Source: CAZEMR01 sp964513465
Lineage (GTDB): Bacteria > Bacteroidota > Ignavibacteria > Kapaibacteriales > UBA2268
Reading direction: 5' to 3'
Length of the DNA: 24,561 nucleotides
NCBI GenBank assembly: GCA_964513465.1
Contig: CAZEMR010000045.1
Location: forward strand, 1 to 24,561
A model generated the notes under the pieces. That model worked only from the letters and a program-made list of their open reading frames with translations. It was not told where the DNA came from and ran no database searches. Both the position numbers and the translations under genes were made by a program. Shown one piece after another: positions 8,194 through 17,700 of the stretch (position 1 is the first letter of the stretch; the number at the start of each line of letters is the position of its first letter).

Positions 8194-9006
8194 ATGGAAG
8201 AGAAAAAGCAATTCAACAAACCGCCGCTGCCCAAAGACCCCAAAAATCCGGCAGACCAGTTCGAGGCATTTCTCGAGCTGGTGCGAGTGCTGCGGCGCGA
8301 CTGCCCATGGGACCGTAAGCAGACCAACGAATCGATCGCCCCGCTGATGATAGAAGAAACCTACGAAGCGCTCGAAGCAATCGAGAACAAAGACGACGAC
8401 GAATTCTCGAAAGAGCTCGGCGATTTGCTGCTGCATGTGGTGATGCACGCAGTGATGGCCGAGGAGCGCGGCGCATTTAATATAAACGATGTGATGACGC
8501 GCAGCCGGCTGAAGCTGGTCAACCGCCACCCGCATGTGTTCGGCGATGTCGAGGTAACCGGCTCCGAAAACGTCGTCCGCAACTGGGAGGCCATCAAAAT
8601 GACCGAAGGCCGCAAATCGATACTCGAAGGCGTACCCAAAGCGATGCCCGCGCTGCTACGAGCCGAACGCATCCAGCATAAGGTATCGAAGGTAGGATTC
8701 GACTGGACAGAGAAATCGGACGTATGGGACAAGGTCGGCGAAGAGCTTGGCGAATTCCGTCAGGAATCGCTTGCGGGCAATCGCAACGGCGCCGCCGACG
8801 AGCTGGGCGACCTCTTATTCTCGATCGTAAACGCCGCGCGGTTCGACGGCCTCGTGCCCGAGGAATCGCTCCAGCGAACGAATAATAAATTCTCACGGCG
8901 GTTCGAATATATCGAGCGTAAAGCTATCGAATCCGGCAAAAAGCTTTCCGAGATGACGCTTGGCGAGATGGATGAATTATGGAACGAAGCCAAAGAGCTT
9001 GAATAA
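8194..9006 (+). CDS. mazG: Nucleoside triphosphate pyrophosphohydrolase MazG
   Basis: This 270-residue protein matches the two-domain MazG of E. coli in length and order. It hydrolyses (d)NTPs to NMP and pyrophosphate, cleaning the nucleotide pool and, in E. coli, lowering ppGpp. Each domain carries the metal-binding pair of the all-alpha NTP pyrophosphatase fold. The N-terminal domain has EExxE at 54-58 and ExxD at 74-77. The C-terminal domain has EELGE at 183-187 and ELGD at 203-206. The family segment CPWDRKQTNESI (37-48) is also present. It is a single-gene unit, divergent from the enoyl reductase, with a 244-base AT-rich upstream region and only a weak SD. Confidence 0.95.
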   Translation: MEEKKQFNKPPLPKDPKNPADQFEAFLELVRVLRRDCPWDRKQTNESIAPLMIEETYEALEAIENKDDDEFSKELGDLLLHVVMHAVMAEERGAFNINDVMTRSRLKLVNRHPHVFGDVEVTGSENVVRNWEAIKMTEGRKSILEGVPKAMPALLRAERIQHKVSKVGFDWTEKSDVWDKVGEELGEFRQESLAGNRNGAADELGDLLFSIVNAARFDGLVPEESLQRTNNKFSRRFEYIERKAIESGKKLSEMTLGEMDELWNEAKELE

Positions 9007-9008
9007 AC

Positions 9009-9042
9009 AAAAAAAAACGGGCCGGGAGCTTATGCCCGGTCC
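9009..9042 (-). terminator. Intrinsic terminator for the minus-strand lipoprotein gene
   Basis: An 8-bp stem (9019-9026 GGGCCGGG with 9035-9042 CCCGGTCC, one G-T wobble) is followed on the minus strand by a nine-base T-run (A-run 9009-9017 on the plus strand). It lies just after the mazG stop codon and 38 bases past the lipoprotein stop. Confidence 0.85.
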
Positions 9043-9079
9043 GGATATATATAATCCACCTGTTTATCATGCAATAATC

Positions 9080-9709
9080 TTATTCCATTCCGGTCGAGAA
9101 ATAGCCCACATAGCGGCCGCCTTCGAGCAACTTCGAATTGCCCTGGCCGTCATAAACGCGGCACTGGAATTCGATATATGTCTTGATTTTGAGCACTTTG
9201 TCGTTGTTCAATTCGTCGCGGACGCTGACGATCCGGAAATAGCTGCCGGTCTGGTCGCCGCCCTCGAAAGAGGTAGTCCATTTAACTTCGTCGTCGTCCC
9301 AGTAATCGATTTTGATACCGCCGTCGGAATCGAGAGCATATTCATAATCGCCGGTTTCGAAAAATTCGCGGAATACGGCCTTCCATGATTCGAGGTCTAT
9401 TTGCTGATCTGTCAGCCTGCCCTTTTCGATGTTGATAACATCGCGGAAGTCGAAAATACCGCCGAGATTTTCGTTCAGGAAGCTTATGTAGGTAATCTGG
9501 TTGGCGGATTCGATCATACCATAGCCGGGATAATATTTATCAGTAATCTCGACTTTGTGGAATTCCACACCGTCGATTTTCATGTAAATCTGGCCTTTGG
9601 AGTTGATGTTGATTGTGGTATTATCGTCCGGATTTGTATTATTATCCTCGCTGCATGAAACAAAAAGCAGGGGTAACGTTACTAATAATAGCAAGAAGGC
9701 TTTTTTCAT
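9080..9709 (-). CDS. Putative lipoprotein of unknown function
   Basis: This 209-residue protein has a lipoprotein signal peptide (MKKAFLLLLVTLPLLFVSC) with Cys19 as the lipidated residue. An acidic, Asn-rich tether follows (SEDNNTNPDDN), as often seen in surface-directed Bacteroidota lipoproteins. The remaining beta-rich domain has a fold I do not recognise. The pattern of a small globular domain after a flexible tether is common among uncharacterised lipoproteins of this group. It ends at a clear terminator shared with the convergent mazG gene and starts 87 bases from a divergent methyltransferase gene, so it is probably transcribed alone. Confidence 0.7.
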   Translation of the reverse strand: MKKAFLLLLVTLPLLFVSCSEDNNTNPDDNTTININSKGQIYMKIDGVEFHKVEITDKYYPGYGMIESANQITYISFLNENLGGIFDFRDVINIEKGRLTDQQIDLESWKAVFREFFETGDYEYALDSDGGIKIDYWDDDEVKWTTSFEGGDQTGSYFRIVSVRDELNNDKVLKIKTYIEFQCRVYDGQGNSKLLEGGRYVGYFSTGME

Positions 9710-9762
9710 AAAGATGTCCCGATATAAAGTTGATGAAAAAATGAGGTGCGTTAAAAATAATA

Positions 9763-9770
9763 TAATTTTG
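9763..9770 (+). promoter_or_regulatory. Possible -7 box upstream of the methyltransferase gene
   Basis: TAATTTTG matches the Bacteroidota TAnnTTTG element, 26 bases before the methyltransferase ATG. No -33 partner is seen, so this is weak. Confidence 0.2.
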
Positions 9771-9796
9771 TTTAACTTTATTGGAATTTTTCAGCC

Positions 9797-10534
9797 ATGG
9801 AAAAAAAATGGTACGAAGTAGTATTCGAAAATTTTGCAGATGAATACGAAAACGAAGTCTTTACACAAGGAACAATCAATGAATGCGATTTCCTCGAGAA
9901 GGAACTCGGCGGCGATAAGGCATTGAAAATACTCGACCTGGCCTGCGGCACAGGCCGCCACTCGGTCGAAATGACCCGACGCGGATATGATATTACCGGA
10001 TTCGACCTGTCGGCCGGCCTGCTCCGGCGCGCCCGCGAAAACGCAGCCAGAGCCGGAGTCGAAATCAATTTCATCGAAGGCGACGCGAGGCTGATGGAAT
10101 TCGATTCGGAGTTCGACGTAGTGCTGAATATCTGCGAAGGCGGATTTGGGCTAATGGAAAACGATGCGGAGAATTACAAAATCCTGACAAATATCAAACG
10201 CGCGCTGAAGCCCGGCGGAAAGCTGATAATGACCGCATTGAACGCGCTTTTCCCGCTTACTCAGAACGCTAAGGAATTCTTCCATGCACCGGATTATGAA
10301 TTCGATCTGCGGACTTTTTATGCGGATTTCATGATGGAGTCGAAAGACGAAAACGGCAACCCGATAAAGATGAAAATCACCGACCGCCACTTCGCTCCGC
10401 CCGAACTGTCGCGCTGGCTGCACGACGCAGGCTTACGCAGCGTGGAATTATTCGGCTGTATGCCCGGCGAATTCTCGCGCGAGCGTCCGGTCAGCAAGAC
10501 CGACGTAGAGCTTATGGCCATTGCGGTAAAGTAA
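9797..10534 (+). CDS. Class I SAM-dependent methyltransferase
   Basis: This 245-residue protein has the Rossmann-like methyltransferase fold. Motif I is ILDLACGTGRHS (45-56). The acidic residue that binds the SAM ribose is Asp70 in GYDITGFDLS, and motif II is around EGDARLMEF. The pattern fits the Methyltransf_25/11-like group with a C-terminal substrate-binding part. The substrate cannot be told from the sequence. There is no clear SD. It is a single gene, divergent from a lipoprotein gene and convergent with the YjbH-like gene, whose stop codon begins at the very next base. Confidence 0.88.
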   Translation: MEKKWYEVVFENFADEYENEVFTQGTINECDFLEKELGGDKALKILDLACGTGRHSVEMTRRGYDITGFDLSAGLLRRARENAARAGVEINFIEGDARLMEFDSEFDVVLNICEGGFGLMENDAENYKILTNIKRALKPGGKLIMTALNALFPLTQNAKEFFHAPDYEFDLRTFYADFMMESKDENGNPIKMKITDRHFAPPELSRWLHDAGLRSVELFGCMPGEFSRERPVSKTDVELMAIAVK

Positions 10535-11323
10535 TCAGAACGGGCTGATATATTCGAAGGTCATAAATCGTGTGAAGCCGGTGGAGTATTTCTGCCGGCC
10601 GAGCATATCCCGCACCTGTAGTCCGAGCGTCAGGCCCGGCGCCACCGACCATCGAAGCGCGGCGCTCAGAAGGCCTTTGCCGGAGTTAAGCCGTGTGTCG
10701 CCATCGTCAATATTGGCGTTATACTCGACTACGAGCGCTCCGGCCGGCCCGACCGAATGCTCCAGGCCTAAATAAAAATTCGGCGATCGCGAGTCCGATG
10801 GCGGATCGAATGAATAGTTGATTCCGCCGTGAAGGGCGACCGTTCCGCCGGCCCAGCGGAAATTCTTGCTCGCTGCAAGATAAACCCCAGGCGAATGCAC
10901 CCGGAAGCGGTCGGCATCGCGCAGGTAGGCCCCCGCGCCCTGGGTCGATACTCCGATAGTGAAAGCGGGAATATAAAGCGTCTCATCGAACGGGCGGTAT
11001 CGCAGGTGAATTCCGGGTATCTCCTGCCACAGGATATCGCCCGCTCCGATGAAATTCACTCCGCTGAAGCTTATACCCATATTAAAATTATGAAATGGCG
11101 CGGCGAAGATTCCAGCCGCCAGCCCGCCGCCGTCGAATGCTGTGGCTTCGACCGCGTAAGAACTTTTGGGCACAACACCAGCGGTGGGCATATCGACAAT
11201 ACTGCGTGATTCGTAAGCCGCGGCCGAGCCTGCACTGCCGCCGGAAGCCGCACACTCCGCAGTAAGTATCAATAATATAACGGCAATAACGCCCGCCGAA
11301 ACGGATAGGTTTATTCGGCGCAT
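10535..11323 (-). CDS. YjbH-like outer-membrane beta-barrel protein
   Basis: This 262-residue protein has a signal peptide (about 1-28, MRRINLSVSAGVIAVILLIL). A beta-strand-rich sequence follows with alternating hydrophobic residues, ending in Phe (MTFEYISPF), as outer-membrane barrels do. The segments VDMPTAGVVPKSSY and PGIHLRYRPF resemble YjbH-domain proteins, which are linked elsewhere to exopolysaccharide export, but the match is by eye. The start chosen is the ATG at 11323 because a good SD (AGAGGTG at 11331-11337) lies eight bases upstream. The frame extends to a TTG at 11368, which would add 15 residues ahead of the signal peptide. Its stop codon abuts that of the convergent methyltransferase. 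Confidence 0.65.
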   Translation of the reverse strand: MRRINLSVSAGVIAVILLILTAECAASGGSAGSAAAYESRSIVDMPTAGVVPKSSYAVEATAFDGGGLAAGIFAAPFHNFNMGISFSGVNFIGAGDILWQEIPGIHLRYRPFDETLYIPAFTIGVSTQGAGAYLRDADRFRVHSPGVYLAASKNFRWAGGTVALHGGINYSFDPPSDSRSPNFYLGLEHSVGPAGALVVEYNANIDDGDTRLNSGKGLLSAALRWSVAPGLTLGLQVRDMLGRQKYSTGFTRFMTFEYISPF

Positions 11324-11330
11324 CCCCCCG

Positions 11331-11337
11331 CACCTCT
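11331..11337 (-). promoter_or_regulatory. Ribosome binding site that fixes the YjbH-like gene start
   Basis: AGAGGTG on the minus strand, just upstream of the ATG at 11323, and the reason for preferring it over the upstream TTG at 11368. Confidence 0.6.
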
Positions 11338-11582
11338 TTGTTGTGATTGAAATTTTGCTGCAATTCAATATATATAATGTCCGGCTAATATAAAAGCAGA
11401 AGTCCGCATTGATTATATAAATTTCATAAAAAAGGATTTTAAATAATATATTTGAATATTCTCTCCGAAAAAATCAGATTGAATTTTTAAAGGTGAAGAA
11501 ATTTTAATATCTTTTTATTAGCGATATTTCCATAAAAATTCTAAATTATAATTCTTGTATTGCAAAAAAATTCGGGTCAGAT

Positions 11583-12389
11583 ATGCGTTTATTTATTTTT
11601 ATGATAACAATTATAATCATCTGCGCCGGATGCGTCAGCATCAGCGTTAAGGTCAACATGGGCCCGCCGGTCGAGCCAAAGCTCACAGTCTATCGGCAGG
11701 GCGATTCGGCGATGTACCTCATAGAGCTTGCCATCGCAGAGATGCCCGGCTCCGACGAAGCTGAATTTTTGAAAAATCTCGCCGGTATAAAAGTCGAGCT
11801 GATCGGTCCGAATGACGAGTTGCTTGATTTTTATGATGCGAAAATAACCGATCTGACCGATTTTGCATATTCATCGGAACAGAACAAATATTTCCGGACG
11901 GGATATATTTTTGCTCCGGCCAGCGATAAAGCCGAGCGCGTGGCGCTCGAATTCGCCGCCGCCGGTGAGAAATACCGCTTCGATACGAAATACGATGAAA
12001 CAACGCCGGCTATGGAGCATTCGCTGTTTTTGCAGCCGTACGTTCGCAATATTTCCGATACTTCGCTGGCAATCGGTGCCATTGCATTGCGGATTGCCCC
12101 GAATGAGCGGGAATACCTGCCCAGCAGCGAGGATTTCCGCGCGGATATTATATCATTAAAGGGTAAACGCGTCTGGAGCTCGCAGCACGGCAAAAATTTC
12201 CTGACGGTGATAGGAGAGGTCGAGCCAAAGCAGGTTGGCGGAACTCATGAATATGCAGCTATATGGGATACGGAAACAAACCAGGGCGTGGACGTCGCCA
12301 CCGGCGAATACGTTTGCCGGATGGTAGTCCCCGCGCAGCCAAAGCAATATATTAGAGAAATCAAATTCTACCGGAAAGCAAATGACTGA
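11583..12389 (+). CDS. Putative lipoprotein of unknown function, coupled to ribD
   Basis: This 268-residue protein has a lipoprotein signal: MRLFIFMITIIIICAGC with Cys17 in the lipobox CAGC. The mature part appears beta-rich and may form one or two Ig-like domains, for example GEYVCRMVVPAQPKQYIREI near the C-terminus. I do not recognise the family. No clear SD precedes the ATG, and a possible TATATTTG -7 box lies at 11447-11454. The last eight bases overlap the start of ribD, so the two genes are probably cotranscribed and translationally coupled, though no functional link to riboflavin synthesis is evident. Confidence 0.7.
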   Translation: MRLFIFMITIIIICAGCVSISVKVNMGPPVEPKLTVYRQGDSAMYLIELAIAEMPGSDEAEFLKNLAGIKVELIGPNDELLDFYDAKITDLTDFAYSSEQNKYFRTGYIFAPASDKAERVALEFAAAGEKYRFDTKYDETTPAMEHSLFLQPYVRNISDTSLAIGAIALRIAPNEREYLPSSEDFRADIISLKGKRVWSSQHGKNFLTVIGEVEPKQVGGTHEYAAIWDTETNQGVDVATGEYVCRMVVPAQPKQYIREIKFYRKAND

Positions 12390-13488
12390 AGAACAGGCCA
12401 TGCGCTATGCGCTGAAGCTCGCGCTGCGCGGAAGCGGCTACGTAAGCCCAAATCCGCGGGTGGGAGCTGTGATTCTTAAGGACGGAGACCTGATTGGAGT
12501 GGGCTGGCACCGCGCCTATGGCGAGCCTCACGCCGAAGCCGAGGCAATCGCCGACGCAGGACTCGACGACTTCGCCGGGTGCACCATGGTGGTTACCCTC
12601 GAACCATGCAACCATACTGGCAATACCCCTCCATGCGCGCAATTGATTAAAGAGAAAAATTTCAGCCGGGTCGTCGTCGGAATGACCGACCCCAATCCCA
12701 ATGTCGAAGGCGGCGGCATCGAAGTGTTGATGGAGGCAGGCATTGACGTTGCTGTGGGCGTGCTCGAAGATGAATGCCGCTGGATTAATCGATTTTTTAT
12801 AAAGCATATCACCACAGGACTGCCATATGTGGTGGCCAAGGTGGCCCAGTCGCTCGATGGATGCATCGCCACCAAAAAGGGCGACAGCAAATGGATAAGC
12901 GGCAAGGAAAGCCGCAAGCGCTCACACGCGCTCAGAGCAGAAGTCGATGCTGTGCTCGTGGGCAAAAATACCGCTTTGGTGGACAATCCGCATCTCACAA
13001 CCCGAGACGTCGAGGGGCGCAGCCCCAAACGCATCGTATTCGATACGCATTTAGGGCTGCCGCTGACTATCAACGCATTCAATGACACAGGCCGGTATAA
13101 TACTATCGTATGCTGCAACCCGCAGTCAGCCAATCAGCACAAGGCCGAAACTCTCGCTGTGGCCGGGGTATCCGTGCTGCCTGTGCAGCAAAACGACATT
13201 GGCGACATCGACATCACATCAGCGCTTTACGAACTCGGCGAAAAGCACAATGTCACATCGATAATGGTCGAAGGCGGCGCGAAAATATTCTCTTCATTCC
13301 TCGTAAGCGGGATGATAGACGAGCTGCATTTGTTCATTGCGCCGATAATTGTCGGCAACGGGCTGGACGTCTTTTCGGATTTCAATATCGGCAGGCTGAA
13401 AGAAGCTAAGAAGTTCGATATCCGCGCGGTCGCCAAAAGTGACATGGACATCCACGTGATCGCCACAAGAAGAAAATCCGAAGAATAA
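12382..13488 (+). CDS. ribD: Bifunctional riboflavin biosynthesis protein RibD (deaminase/reductase)
   Basis: This 368-residue cytoplasmic enzyme does two steps of riboflavin synthesis. It deaminates 2,5-diamino-6-ribosylamino-4(3H)-pyrimidinone 5'-phosphate, then reduces the ribosyl side chain with NADPH. The N-terminal deaminase domain has PNPRVGAV (23-30) and the zinc site His50/Glu52 in HAEAEA with Cys76 and Cys85 in PCNHTGNTPPC. The C-terminal reductase domain begins near residue 148 (VVAKVAQSLDG) and includes VGKNTALVDNPHLTTR and the VEGGAKIFSSF motif. Length is standard. It is not beside other rib genes. Its ATG lies inside the end of the upstream lipoprotein gene, and a strong terminator follows. 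Confidence 0.96.
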   Translation: MTEEQAMRYALKLALRGSGYVSPNPRVGAVILKDGDLIGVGWHRAYGEPHAEAEAIADAGLDDFAGCTMVVTLEPCNHTGNTPPCAQLIKEKNFSRVVVGMTDPNPNVEGGGIEVLMEAGIDVAVGVLEDECRWINRFFIKHITTGLPYVVAKVAQSLDGCIATKKGDSKWISGKESRKRSHALRAEVDAVLVGKNTALVDNPHLTTRDVEGRSPKRIVFDTHLGLPLTINAFNDTGRYNTIVCCNPQSANQHKAETLAVAGVSVLPVQQNDIGDIDITSALYELGEKHNVTSIMVEGGAKIFSSFLVSGMIDELHLFIAPIIVGNGLDVFSDFNIGRLKEAKKFDIRAVAKSDMDIHVIATRRKSEE

Positions 13489-13509
13489 TATGTGAAATAA
13501 ATTATATTA

Positions 13510-13548
13510 AAAAAGCTGCCCCGGAGATTCGGCCCGGGGCAGCTTAAT
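13510..13548. terminator. Bidirectional intrinsic terminator
   Basis: A perfect 12-bp stem (13513-13524 with 13534-13545) has an A-run on its left side and a TTAATTATTTAT tail on its right. It separates ribD from the convergent minus-strand gene and can serve both. Confidence 0.88.
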
Positions 13549-13566
13549 TATTTATACGTCAATTAT

Positions 13567-14706
13567 TTACTTAATGATTTCGTATTTATATGTCGTGCGG
13601 CGTGTCAGCTTCGTATCATTGAAATCCGGATCGAATGCTCCGTTTTTTGTACCTTCGTATTCCTCAACTACCAGAGTACCGTCCGAGTATTTACGGATTT
13701 TCTCCTGCTCCAGCGTCAATAGCTGGCGGTGAAAACAATAGCTGCGGCTTTCGACTTCAGCGCGGGCAAGTCCGCAATCGCGTGTTGCCGGGAATTTCCA
13801 GTCGAATATCATGCCCGCGTGCTGGCGGTCGTATTCGCCGGTGTCGGGGGTATATTTTGCCTCGAGATAGGATTCAATCATACCGCCGTCGCCGTATGTA
13901 AATATGCGCGCGGTAGAGCTGGTGCTGAATTTATTCATCTCCTTATTGTCGAATCCCTTAATCGCCGAAACCGTGCCGTCGTCGTTTCGCTCGATTTTGT
14001 ACCACGCCTCGACTGCGTGATGCTCGTCCTTCGGCTCGGTCGATTTGAAATAAACCGGCATACCGTCCGAATCAAATTCGGTGAACTGGATATATGCAAG
14101 ATCACCCTTTTTTATATCGCCACGGTCTTCGTTGGCGTAGCTGCGGAGCTCCTCGACGAAGAGGTTGTGCTCGTCGCTTTGCGGGCAATTCCGCGTAAGC
14201 TGCACATATCTATAGACATAGCTATATCGGATGCGGTTGCCGTCCTCGTTGACGAAATCCGGATCGGCAAAATAAACCTCGGCCTTTTCGCGGACCAGCC
14301 GCTCGCCGGCGTATTCATATTCACGGACTGTTGTGGGTTTGTTGTCTTCGGGAGTACCGTCAAATACCTTTTCATAAAGCAGCTTACCGTTTTCGGCAGA
14401 ATACTTCACGATCTTGGTTTTTGTAATAATATCGCCGAATTCATAAGTGAGCTCCTTCACCGGCGTGCGGTCGTCGCCGAGCTCGCGCACGACAGTTTTG
14501 CTGATTTCGCCGTCGTCGTTTTTGTGGATAGACTTTGTCCAGAATCTGTCCGCAGGCGTTTCGTACTCGTAAGTAATTGATTCCGAAGTATTTTTCGAGC
14601 CGATGGTCTCGACATTTTTGGTGATGATTTTCATATCCGATCCGGCAAAAACATCAGCCGCGCCAAAGATCAGAAAGCACAGAATTAATGATGAAATAAT
14701 CCGCAT
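13567..14706 (-). CDS. Secreted protein of unknown function with repeated beta-hairpin-like pattern
   Basis: This 379-residue protein has a signal peptide ending near residue 22 (FGAADVFA) and no lipobox, so it is probably periplasmic or secreted. The mature part is hydrophilic and Tyr/Lys/Glu-rich. A loosely repeated pattern of the type KxxxYxxxxGxLxxEKxF suggests a run of beta hairpins as in YD/RHS- or MORN-like proteins. I cannot assign it to a family. A GGAG lies seven bases before the ATG. It follows the end of the large glycosyltransferase frame by 68 bases on the same strand and could be the last gene of that transcript. A function in the glycan pathway is not shown by its sequence. 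Confidence 0.68.
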   Translation of the reverse strand: MRIISSLILCFLIFGAADVFAGSDMKIITKNVETIGSKNTSESITYEYETPADRFWTKSIHKNDDGEISKTVVRELGDDRTPVKELTYEFGDIITKTKIVKYSAENGKLLYEKVFDGTPEDNKPTTVREYEYAGERLVREKAEVYFADPDFVNEDGNRIRYSYVYRYVQLTRNCPQSDEHNLFVEELRSYANEDRGDIKKGDLAYIQFTEFDSDGMPVYFKSTEPKDEHHAVEAWYKIERNDDGTVSAIKGFDNKEMNKFSTSSTARIFTYGDGGMIESYLEAKYTPDTGEYDRQHAGMIFDWKFPATRDCGLARAEVESRSYCFHRQLLTLEQEKIRKYSDGTLVVEEYEGTKNGAFDPDFNDTKLTRRTTYKYEIIK

Positions 14707-14774
14707 TGATTTCTCCGATTAACATTTAAAATTTTTCCAAAAATAATTAAAAGCCGCCACCCCGCAAAACTTTA

Positions 14775-17700
14775 TCAGCATTTGAATTTTAAAGCGGCTT
14801 CACCAGGAGTAACGATTACGCCGTCGATCAATTTTTTATATATTAACTCGATACGATTTGAATAATCGGAGAAATAATGGCTCATGCTGCAATTGGCGCG
14901 CCACTTGCCGATTATCGACGGATCGGCCTGCAATTCGGTCAGTATTCTGCTCAGCGAATTTGGATCGTAGGGATCGAACAACCGGCCGTTGACGCCATCG
15001 CAGACGAAATCGCGCATCCCGCCCATTTTCGAAGCAATTACCGGAATACCCATCGCCAGGGCCTCGACTACGACCAGCCCGGCACCTTCCTCCCAGAGAC
15101 TGGGAACGACGACCAGATCGAGCTCGCGGCCGATTGCGGGCAGATCGGATAAATCGTAGCTGCCTTCGAGCTTACATATATCCCGGCGGTCGAGTTTCAC
15201 GATTTCGCGGCGGTATATCTCATTGATTTCTCCATAGATACGGCATTCCGCGCGGGAGGGATCGAGCGACTGCATCGCCTGGATAAGCACATGCGCGCCC
15301 TTGTGGGCAATCACAGCGCCGAGGTAGCCGACCCGCAGCTTCTGAGATGAGGATTTTTCGCGTGATTTATTTTGAATATCTTTAATATATTCAGGGATTT
15401 GGTGGATTGTGGAGATTTTATTTTCATTAATTCCGAATTCAATAAATATATCGCGGACGCGGTCGGAGATCGCACATGTAAGATCGATTTTGCTATTGAG
15501 CATATCCTGCGCCGCTTTGATTCTTTGGCGGTATTCGGATAGCTTTTCGGGATTTTGCGCGGCAAATTCGGAATTCGCAAAAAAGTCCGTGCCGCTCCAG
15601 CTCCGCATTTTATCGTATCGGAACATATAAAGCGCCGGATCGATCAGATGATAATTATGCGGCGTAAAGACCGAGGGAATATTGGCCGATCTGACCTCAT
15701 CGGCAATCGCAAACGAAAAGCCCAGAAAATTATGGAAATGCACTACATCCGGCCGGAAAGTCTTCAGCACATGCGCAAATCGCCGTACAGCAGGGGCGTC
15801 CTCGACCTCGCGCAGAGGATTGGCCGTGTCGCTGAAAAATGCCGATCGATTGCCAAGCCCGAATAAATATATGTCACCATCGCGCCTGATTTCCAGAAAA
15901 AACGGTGGCCGTGATTTGTCCTCTTTTTTGATTGCATAAAACACGCCGACCCGCCACCCGCGTCGCGCCAGTTCCTGCGCCAGTGACGCCGGAAACAGCG
16001 ATCCGCCGCCGGATTCGCCCCAGCCATACATCGTCATCAGAATCGCCGGACGGTCGTCTTTTTCGATCGCGAGATCGGGGAGCGGTTCGGGTTTGAACTC
16101 CTCGACTGCGCCGGATTCGGCTTCGTATTGGTGGACAATTCCTTTATAAAAATTAGAATAATGGATATTCCATGCGGCCTGGTTCAGCGCGGATTCTATC
16201 TGTCTCCAGGGAATTTTCTCGCCCGATGCCGAGACAACATAATCCCCGTCGATAACGTCGAATCGGTCGATTTCGCGCACTCCCTCCATTATCTGCGGGA
16301 TTGCGGGCCTCATGCGCTCGATCTCGCGTTTGAAAGCGCGAATCTGGTCTGGGCCGAGATTATCGAATCCGAATAGCTTTTTCTCTTTTTCTAATAAATC
16401 GGGATGTTTGCGGAATAATTTCACGGAATTTTTGCCACTCATCCATTGCCGACGGGCAAACTGAACTGCGTCGATCGAATGGTGGTGCATCGATCGCGCC
16501 TCGGGCAGGTAGAGCACGCGCCAGCCGAGCTTTTCGAGCCTCCAGCCAAGCTCGGTGTCCTCGATCATCGGATCGGAGAAATCCTCATCGAATTTGCCGG
16601 CCTCGATCAGCGCGCTGCGCTCGATGCTGATGTTGCAAGTCCAGAAAAATCGGTAGGGATAGACCTCGCCGCCTTTCATCACAGGGTAGGCGAAGACCAT
16701 CGAAGAGCGCTGCATGAAATTGACGAATGGTCGGCGGCGCGCCTCGGCGATATAATCGAATGTGCCGAGCACGGCAAGCCTGCGGCCACGATTGGCGCGC
16801 TGCGCCTCGAGATGCCGTTCAAGCAGGTCTGCGGCGGCGATGGTGTCGTCGTTTATTATCAGGACGAATTCCCCGCGGGCGGCGTCGATCCCGCGGTTGC
16901 GGGCGGCGCCCGGACCTGCGTTTTCCTGGTGAATATATTTAAGGTCGAACGGTGCGCTGAAGGATTCAATCTGCGCGCGGGTGTCGTCGGTCGAGCCGTC
17001 GTCGATAACGATCGCTTCTAATTCATCGGACGCAAGAGTTTGGCGGGCAAGGGCTTCGAGGCATTTGATCAGAATATCCGAGCGGTTGAATGTCGGAATT
17101 ATTACGGATATTTTTATCTCATTTTGCAAAGTAATCGAGCTGAGGCGGACAACGCGATCGGGGCGGAATATTTCCGAAGGCGCAGAATTTGGGATAGCCG
17201 CCAGCCGCTGTTCGGCGATTTGATTTTTATCGGGATTATCCAGTAAGTGATTGATTGATAAATAGAACCAGTTCTCCGGCGGACGGAATTCGTTGGATAA
17301 TACGTATGCGAACATGCCCTCGGAATTTTCGATCACAGCGCGATCGAACCCTGCGGCATTCCAATTATTGAGATTAATAATTTCTACAGGGAAATTATAT
17401 TCGGAACTGATTGATAAGTCGGGGGATTGCGTTATGATCAGCGCTTCGATGTCTTTAAGTCTGAATTTTGCAATATTTTGAATAATTTTTTCAGAAAATT
17501 GACCCTCCCGATCCGGAATTACAAATGTCATGATCGCCCCGGCGGGTAATTCGGAAAATTGCTTATATCTAAGGTAAACCTGATGCCATTCCGGGTAGAA
17601 GTGCGACCAGTCCTCGCCGCGGCCGCTTTTGGACTGGCCATGGAAGCGGTACTTGGCCAGAGTTTCCGGGATATAATGGAATTTATTCTCCTTCGCGGCA

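Noticed and set aside
11324..11368. TTG start extending the YjbH-like protein
   Set aside because: It would put 15 residues ahead of a good signal peptide, and the ATG at 11323 has an SD at proper spacing.
13729..14580. Long plus-strand open frame of 283 codons
   Set aside because: It lies wholly antisense to the secreted-protein gene, which has a signal peptide and an SD. The antisense product shows no recognisable domain and looks like a shadow.
16446..17021. Plus-strand open frame of 191 codons
   Set aside because: It is antisense to the second GT2 domain of the large glycosyltransferase, and its composition is that of a shadow frame.
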